Source: Lepus europaeus
Lineage: Eukaryota; Chordata; Mammalia; Lagomorpha; Leporidae
DNA: 64,000 nucleotides
Assembly (NCBI RefSeq): GCF_033115175.1
Contig: NC_084838.1
Location: 62,092,468 to 62,156,467 of the forward strand
Direction: 5' to 3'
The notes beneath the pieces were generated by a model. That model worked only from the letters and a program-made list of their open reading frames with translations. It was not told the origin of the DNA and did no database searches. The position numbers and the translations under genes are program-made. Below are positions 58,700 through 64,000 of this stretch, in pieces. How positions within the stretch are numbered: the stretch's first letter is position 1; each line of letters opens with the position of its first letter.

Positions 58700-58894
58700 C
58701 TTACATTGGAAAAACATTTAAGCATGTTTGGAAAAACTTGGGAATGTGATTCTGCTTTTGCAATTGCAAATTTTAAGAAATATAGATGGAAATCAAGTTT
58801 ATCCAATGAAAATTTAATATCCAAATTTGGATATTTTGTAACTTGGTATACATTTAATTGTGAAGACTTTGTATTGAAAAAAAAGATGTGAAAG
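58700..58894 (+). pseudogene. Degenerate hAT-type transposase C-terminal fragment
   Basis: A short open stretch (58706-58891, 61 codons) reads KHLSMFGKTWECDSAFAIAN, then KYRWKSSLSNENLIS and EDFVLKKK. This resembles the C-terminal dimerisation region of hAT transposases and domesticated relatives, which have S-(M/L)-F-G-S-T-Y-x-C-E-x-x-F-S, then K-Y-R-S-x-L-(S/T)-(D/N)-E-(N/H)-L. Only this block is readable; the rest of the protein is gone, so it is a fossil. It could come from an autonomous transposon or a processed copy of a host hAT-derived gene. Recognition is by eye. Confidence 0.5.
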
Positions 58895-59031
58895 AATTTC
58901 AATATTTATTTATATTGACTACATGTTGAAAAATATTTTGAATTTATAGAATTAATTAAAATATACTAATTTTACTGCTTTCTAAAGATGTGCCTACTGC
59001 AAATTTATAATCATATGCAGTAAGGTGGATT

Positions 59032-59130
59032 TAAAAAATAACTTTATTTTGGTACAAAAATATTTTGATATCTGTGCTTAGCTTTTTCATAATATACAAT
59101 ATTCATGAAGTTTTTAAAACTCTTTCAAAG
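59032..59130 (+). mobile_element. Half copy of the inverted-repeat element
   Basis: ACTTTATTTTGGTACAAAAA, TTTTGATATCTGTGCTTAGC, TTCATGAAGTTTTTAAAACT: a diverged right half of the same element. Confidence 0.5.
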
Positions 59131-59340
59131 TAGATTTAAATTTAGAAAACAAAAATTGCGAAATTGTAAAAGAGTTCCCATATATTCCACATCCAGGTTT
59201 ACCTATTAACCTCTTCTATCAGTATATTTATCATTATTTATAAACCACACCAAAGTGCCCCTTTTTGTTTCCAAACTCTCTCTATCCCTCCTACTTCTCC
59301 TGACCTATAGTAATCAGTCTATGTTCATAATGATTTCTTT

Positions 59341-59670
59341 CTTTTTTTTAAAAGATTTATTTATTTATTTGAAAGTCAGAGTTACATAGAGAAAGAAGGA
59401 GAGGCAGAGAGAGAGAGAGAGGTCTTCTATCCTTGGGCCCACTCCCCAAATGGCCGCAAGGGCCAGAGCTGGGATGATCCAAAGCCAGGAGCCAGGAGCT
59501 TCCTCGGGCTCTTCCCTTGAGGGTGCAGGAGCCCAGACTTAGGCCGTCCTCCACTGCTCTCCCAAGCCATGAGCAGACTGAAGAGAAGCAGGCGGGACTC
59601 GAACTGGTGCCAATATAGGATGCTGGTACTGCAGGCGGCGGCCTCACCTGCTAGCCACAGCGCCGGCCCC
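59341..59670 (-). repeat. CSINE, antisense, with 15-bp duplication
   Basis: AAAAGATTTATTTATTTATT to CCACAGCGCCGGCCCC. CATAATGATTTCTTT at 59326-59340 and 59671-59685 flanks it. Confidence 0.94.
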
Positions 59671-59685
59671 CATAATGATTTCTTT

Positions 59686-60735
59686 TGTTTTAGCTTCCAT
59701 ATTGGAGGAAGAAAGTGTGGTATTTGCCTGCATCTGACTTACTTCACTCAACATGATGTCCTCCAGATCCATCAATTTTCCTGAAAATGGCAAGATTTCA
59801 TTCTTTTGTATTGCTGAATGGTATTCCATTATGTACATATGCCACATTTTCTTTGTCCATTCACCTGATGATGGATACATTGGTTTATTCCATATCTTGG
59901 CTATTGTGAAGAGAGGTGTAGTATACATGGTGGGCTATTTATCACTTTGATCTAATGATTTATATCTTACAGATTTATACCCTGTATGGCAGTTCTATTT
60001 CTTACTTTATTTTTAAAAAATGCATATTATTTTCACTGTTGCCGAAATAATTTACATTTCTATCAACAAGTATGAAAGTGTTCCCTTTTCTCCATATCCT
60101 CATCAGTTTTTGTGAGTTTCTGTCTTTTTGATAATATCCATTCTAACAAGGGTGATGTGATATCTCATTGTGACTTTGACTTGCATTTCCTTGATGGCAA
60201 GTGGTTTTGAGCATTTTTTTCATATCTATTGGCCATCTGTATTTCTTCTATTTTTATTTTTATTTATTTTTCTTTTAGTGTATTTCTTCTTTTGAGAACT
60301 CTCTATTCAGATCCTTTCCTCATTTCTTAACTGGATTAGTAGTTTTCTGGTTATTGAGTTATATTGAATTTCTGATGCATTCTAAATATAAACATTTTTC
60401 ATATAGGTAGCTTGCAAATACATTTTCCCATTCTATCTAATGTCTCTTCACTGTGTTTATTGTTGTCTAGGCTGTACAGAATCTTCTGAGTTTAATATAA
60501 TCCTATTTATCTAGTTTTACTTGTTGCTTGTGTTTTGGAGGTCTTCTCCAAAAAATCATTGCCTACAACAATCTCTTGAAATGTTTGCATATGTTTTTTT
60601 ATAGCAAATTTATGGTTTCTGGTCTTATATTTAGGTCTTTGATACATCTTCAATTGATTATTTTTTATGTGATGAGAGGCAGGGATCTAATTTAACTCTT
60701 TTACATAACATATATCCAGCTTTGCCAGCATTATT
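59686..60735 (-). mobile_element. Old antisense L1, ORF2 C-terminal region
   Basis: The minus strand still encodes an L1 ORF2 C-terminal fragment (59644-59928) with WTKKMWHMYIMEYHSAIQKN and DLEDIMLSEVSQ, parallel to the end of the intact ORF2. Further right, TTGACTTGCATTTCCTTGAT, TTTTGAGAACTCTCTATTCA and GTGATGAGAGGCAGGGATCT continue the reverse complement of ORF2. Beyond the fragment the frame is broken. Confidence 0.8.
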
Positions 60736-60739
60736 TATT

Positions 60740-61112
60740 TATTTTATTATTTTTAAATTTTTTTATTTTTATTTTTTATTTTTGACAGGCAGAGTGGACA
60801 GTGAGAGAGAGAGACAGAGAGAAAGGTCTTCCTTTTGCCATTGGTTCACCCTCCAATGGCCGCCGCGGTAGGCGCGCTGCGGCTGGCGCACCGTGCTGAT
60901 CCGATGGCAGGAGCCAGGTGCTTCTCCTGGTCTCCCATGGGGTGCACGTCCCAAGCACTTGGGCCATCCTCCACTGCACTCCCGGGCCACAGCAGAGAGC
61001 TGGCCTGGAAGAGGGGCAACCGGGACAGAATCTGGTGCCCCGACCAGGACTAGAACCCGGTGTGCCAGCGCCGCAAGGCAGAGGATTAGCCTAGTGAGCC
61101 GTGGCGCCGGCC
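60740..61112 (-). repeat. Young CSINE, antisense
   Basis: A long (TTTTA)-rich tail complement (60735-60783), TTTTTGACAGGCAGAGTGGA, GCCGCCGCGGTAGGCGCGCT, and CCGTGGCGCCGGCC. It is very like the copy at 46527-46871. Duplication not resolved. Confidence 0.92.
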
Positions 61113-62099
61113 TAAGTATACTATTTTAGACATGTAATTGCTTGCTTGCTTCTACATTTTTCCTCATTCCACCATGCAGAAATTTCCATTTTTTTTTTCT
61201 TCGGCTCCTTGTATATACATAGGCTCATGTCTACCTAACTACCTTAACATTTCCCCCTTAAGTGGAATAACCTATAATCTTACAGGGGTAACATGGATGG
61301 AGGTCCATCTTGTGTTTTTTTTTTCAGAGCTGACATATGGGAATAGAACTGCTTACAGGTATTCTTCTGCTCTCTGTTCAATGGTTTTGGGGTGGCCTAG
61401 GAAAAGTTGGTCTTGTGCAGTCCAGAGTTCTGGTCACACAGTACAACAGGATAGACTGGAAGCCCTGCCTCATCTGGAGCTAGCTGGCTTTTATTCTTTT
61501 AGAAACAAAATACTTAAAGTATAAATAGAAACTGTGAGAGTGTGGGAAAAATAGCAACCAGGATCTCCACAATCCAGTATTGGGCCAGAAATTCCAGCCC
61601 TGTTCAGCCTTGGCTGTCCTGGAGTTATCTGGCCTCATTCAAGAAATGGTGAATATGGTTGTGTACCTGTCTAGTTTGACCCATAGGACACAGTCTTAGA
61701 GCATGGAACACATGCCCCTTGGGCAGAAGTTAGCATGTATAACTATCTGCCTGTTTGGAGGGTTGGGTTTCACAACCCCAACCCAGGGTCCATAATCAAG
61801 ATGGTATTCCACTGGGCAAAGGCTGTGTTTTGGTCTTTCCCAAAAAGAGGGGGCCCTCTTCACTTTGATATGAGAACTTTGCTATTTTCCTATACCTAGG
61901 GACCAATAATCTATTAATCTTAGATATACCAGAACTGTCTTCAGGTTATAGGAATAGGAATGTGCTACATAGCCTGTATCCTCCCTGTGGCCTATCTCTG
62001 TTTCTAAGAGGTGAGGACCAACTCCAAATAATTAACTTCCTGGCTGATTAACTGTGCTTTCTTCTTGGATATCCAGTATCCATGATTTACTTGGAATTT
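61113..62099. other. No firm feature
   Basis: Mixed-complexity DNA. A 128-codon frame (61138-61524) has no recognisable domain. It may be further L1 5' sequence, but I cannot show it. Confidence 0.4.
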
Positions 62100-62950
62100 A
62101 AGAATGTTAATTAAGTGCCCAAGATCAGAGCCTTGTCCTTAGCTTTTGATAATTTGACTATAATGTGGCTTTCAGAAGGTTTTTTTTTTTTTGTTCCAGT
62201 TGGGTTATCCTATATCAGGATATTTATGTCTCTTTCAAGACTTGGGAATTTTTCAACTATTATTTTATCCAGTAAGTTAATTCCTTTTTCCTTCTATTCC
62301 CCATCAGGTAGTCATACACTATGAATACTTGTTCACGTAGTAGTATCCCTTATGTCTTCTTCATTCTTTTTAATTCTTTTTTCTATGTTTTTGTCAGACC
62401 AGGTTATTTCAGCAATCTTGACCTTCAGGTCAGAAATACTTTCCTCTGCTTGATATTTTTGTTGTTAAAACTCTCAGTTGTACTTTTTTATCTCATTGAT
62501 TGAAATTTCCAGTTCCAAAATTTCTCATGTTTTTATTGACTTCTATCTTGAAGTTCTCATTTGTACCATGTTTTTTTCTTCATTTAAACTGGTTGCATTC
62601 ACTTGCATCTTACTGAGTTTCATTAAATTATTATTTTGTATTCTTTTTCAGGCATCTCATATATTTTCTTTAAATCAGAATCTATTTCTGGAGAACTGTT
62701 GTGTTGTTTTGAGGGTATCATGCTTCATTGCTTTTTTATGTTTCCTGTGAACATCTTGGTAACATTTCCTTCTTCTTTATGGTGTAGGCTTCATTGGAAA
62801 AGACATTTTTGTTTGGATGGGACGTGGGGTATCCCTTGAGTTGTTGCTTTGGCTTTTGTTTTTGGTAAGCCCAGAAGGGTAACCTCCTAGTGATTTCTTC
62901 AGCTTTATCAATGTCAGCAGTGTGTCACAGTTGTATAATCTGCAGCAGGT
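62100..62950 (-). mobile_element. Old antisense L1, 5' region
   Basis: TTTTATCCAGTAAGTTAATT, TATTCCCCATCAGGTAGTCA, TTGACCTTCAGGTCAGAAAT, TCTCAGTTGTACTTTTTTAT and ATCTATTTCTGGAGAACTGT follow the reverse complement of mammalian L1M 5' sequence. Frames of 60-90 codons on the plus strand are incidental. Confidence 0.55.
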
Positions 62951-64000
62951 TGTGGAAATAAAAGTATGACTTTGAAGGAGACATTGGCTTTCTAGGATGT
63001 GTATCTTGAGTCCCCAGAGTTGGGTGTCAGTGATGGTTGTAGCCATGTTTTTTGTACTATTGGATATAGATAGTTGCCCCTTCGGCCCACCAGGCAAGCC
63101 TGAATGATGTAGTGGAAGGCAGTTAGGTAGGTTCTTCTATATGCCCCATGGTTAGATTTTAGTGATTCTGAGGAATCTAGTACTAATAGTCACAAATCTG
63201 GAACTTTAGGAAACACTACCCAGGTTTCAGAGGACGAAAGGTGGTCATGTTGGGTACTGTGGAAAGGTAATCACTAGCCTGAAGCAGAGGAATGCAAATA
63301 GGGCTCTCTAGATACTACCTGAATGCAAGTTGTTCCAAGGTTTGTAGAACCAACTGTGATAATCCAAGATCTGCAAGGCATAGAGTACAATTACCCCAGT
63401 TTCATAGGAAATGCAGGAGTGATGTTGGTTCCTGTGTCCAGGGAACCTAGAACTTTGTGCCAAGAGATGCTGAGGAGGGCCTGCTTACCCAGGTCTGGTC
63501 CTCTGGAATTCTTTTAATGGGCTTCTGCTTGTGCCAGTCCCAAAGAAGGAACAGGAAACTTCCTTAGATGGTATAAAATGAGGGAGTGTGGCTCTGGGGT
63601 TAGTGCCCAGAAATCCTTGGGCTTGTTCCCAGAACAACCACAGCTAAAGGTATGGGGCGGTCTGCTCTCTGCCCTGAAGAGTGCTCTGTCTCTGAGTGTG
63701 GTGGTTTCTGTAGTAGAGGGAGTGCTTGCTGTCCCCTCAGTCAGGATAGAGTTCAGCAGTGGCTACACCACAGCAGCTGAAAAGTCTGGTTCTTTGTGGG
63801 CAGAGGGAAGCAATGTGGTTTCCTTTTTCACAGCAAAGTGGTTCCTCAGATCCTGGTCAACTCTAAGCTGTTATTAAAGTTAGTGAAGACTGTGGAGTTT
63901 TCCTGTAGTTAGGGTTGATGGTTTATGATAATGGAAGGAGCTATATAGTACTTTGTGCTTTTCCTGTCAAGATGGCATCTTCTAGCCAGGCAGAAGCTAG
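62951..64000. other. Unassigned, possibly more antisense L1 5' sequence
   Basis: GGTGTCAGTGATGGTTGTAG, CCTGTGTCCAGGGAACCTAG and similar G-rich phrases are like L1M 5' UTRs in reverse, but too diverged to call. No gene seen. Confidence 0.3.

Noticed and set aside
61138-61524. 128-codon plus-strand frame
   Set aside because: No domain recognised. Low-complexity start (CFYIFPHSTM) and neighbours are decayed L1 and SINE sequence.

Overview
This is a mammalian intergenic or intronic window with no host protein-coding exon that I can support. It is AT-rich and made largely of nested retrotransposon insertions. The organism is a lagomorph, most likely the European rabbit or a close leporid. The basis is more than 30 copies of the tRNA-derived C repeat (CSINE), which is lagomorph-specific. 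Copies are recognised by a 5' end near GGGGCCGGCGCCGTGGC, a B-box such as GGTTCGAGTC, a CTCT-rich stretch and a tail of the AAATAAATAAATC or CTGCCTGTCAAAAA type.

Layout. 1-19.7 kb: sparse AT-rich DNA with a twin-primed L1 3' end (1.7-2.2 kb), scattered CSINEs, MIR and L2 remnants. 19.7-30 kb: an old, decayed antisense L1 of the mammalian L1M type, cut up by CSINEs, a small inverted-repeat element, a second twin-primed L1, an LTR remnant and a CSINE-L1 chimera. 32-33.4 kb: a MaLR LTR and another old antisense L1. 33.4-41.1 kb: a full-length, young L1 with intact ORF1 and ORF2, perfect 17-bp target-site duplications and a poly(A) tail. 41-59 kb: CSINEs (several young, with clear duplications), MIRs, a DNA-transposon remnant, an L1 3' end, a MaLR LTR and a degenerate hAT transposase fragment. 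59-64 kb: antisense L1 ORF2 C-terminal region, a young CSINE and antisense L1M 5' region.

The 7.6-kb L1 is the centrepiece. Its 5' UTR carries a YY1-type site at the start, then six GC-rich tandem units separated by variable GGC/GCN triplet runs. ORF1p (345 aa) has a coiled coil, RRM and C-terminal domain. ORF2p (1274 aa) keeps every endonuclease and reverse-transcriptase catalytic residue I checked, at the same residue numbers as the human protein. Its 3' UTR contains an internal partial duplication that older L1 copies in this window lack.

The other elements are consistent with products of such machinery: CSINEs mobilised in trans, two 5'-inverted L1 copies, and one insertion in which a full CSINE is fused to an L1 3' end inside a single target-site duplication. 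Old-repeat family names are from memory of consensus sequences and were not checked by alignment.
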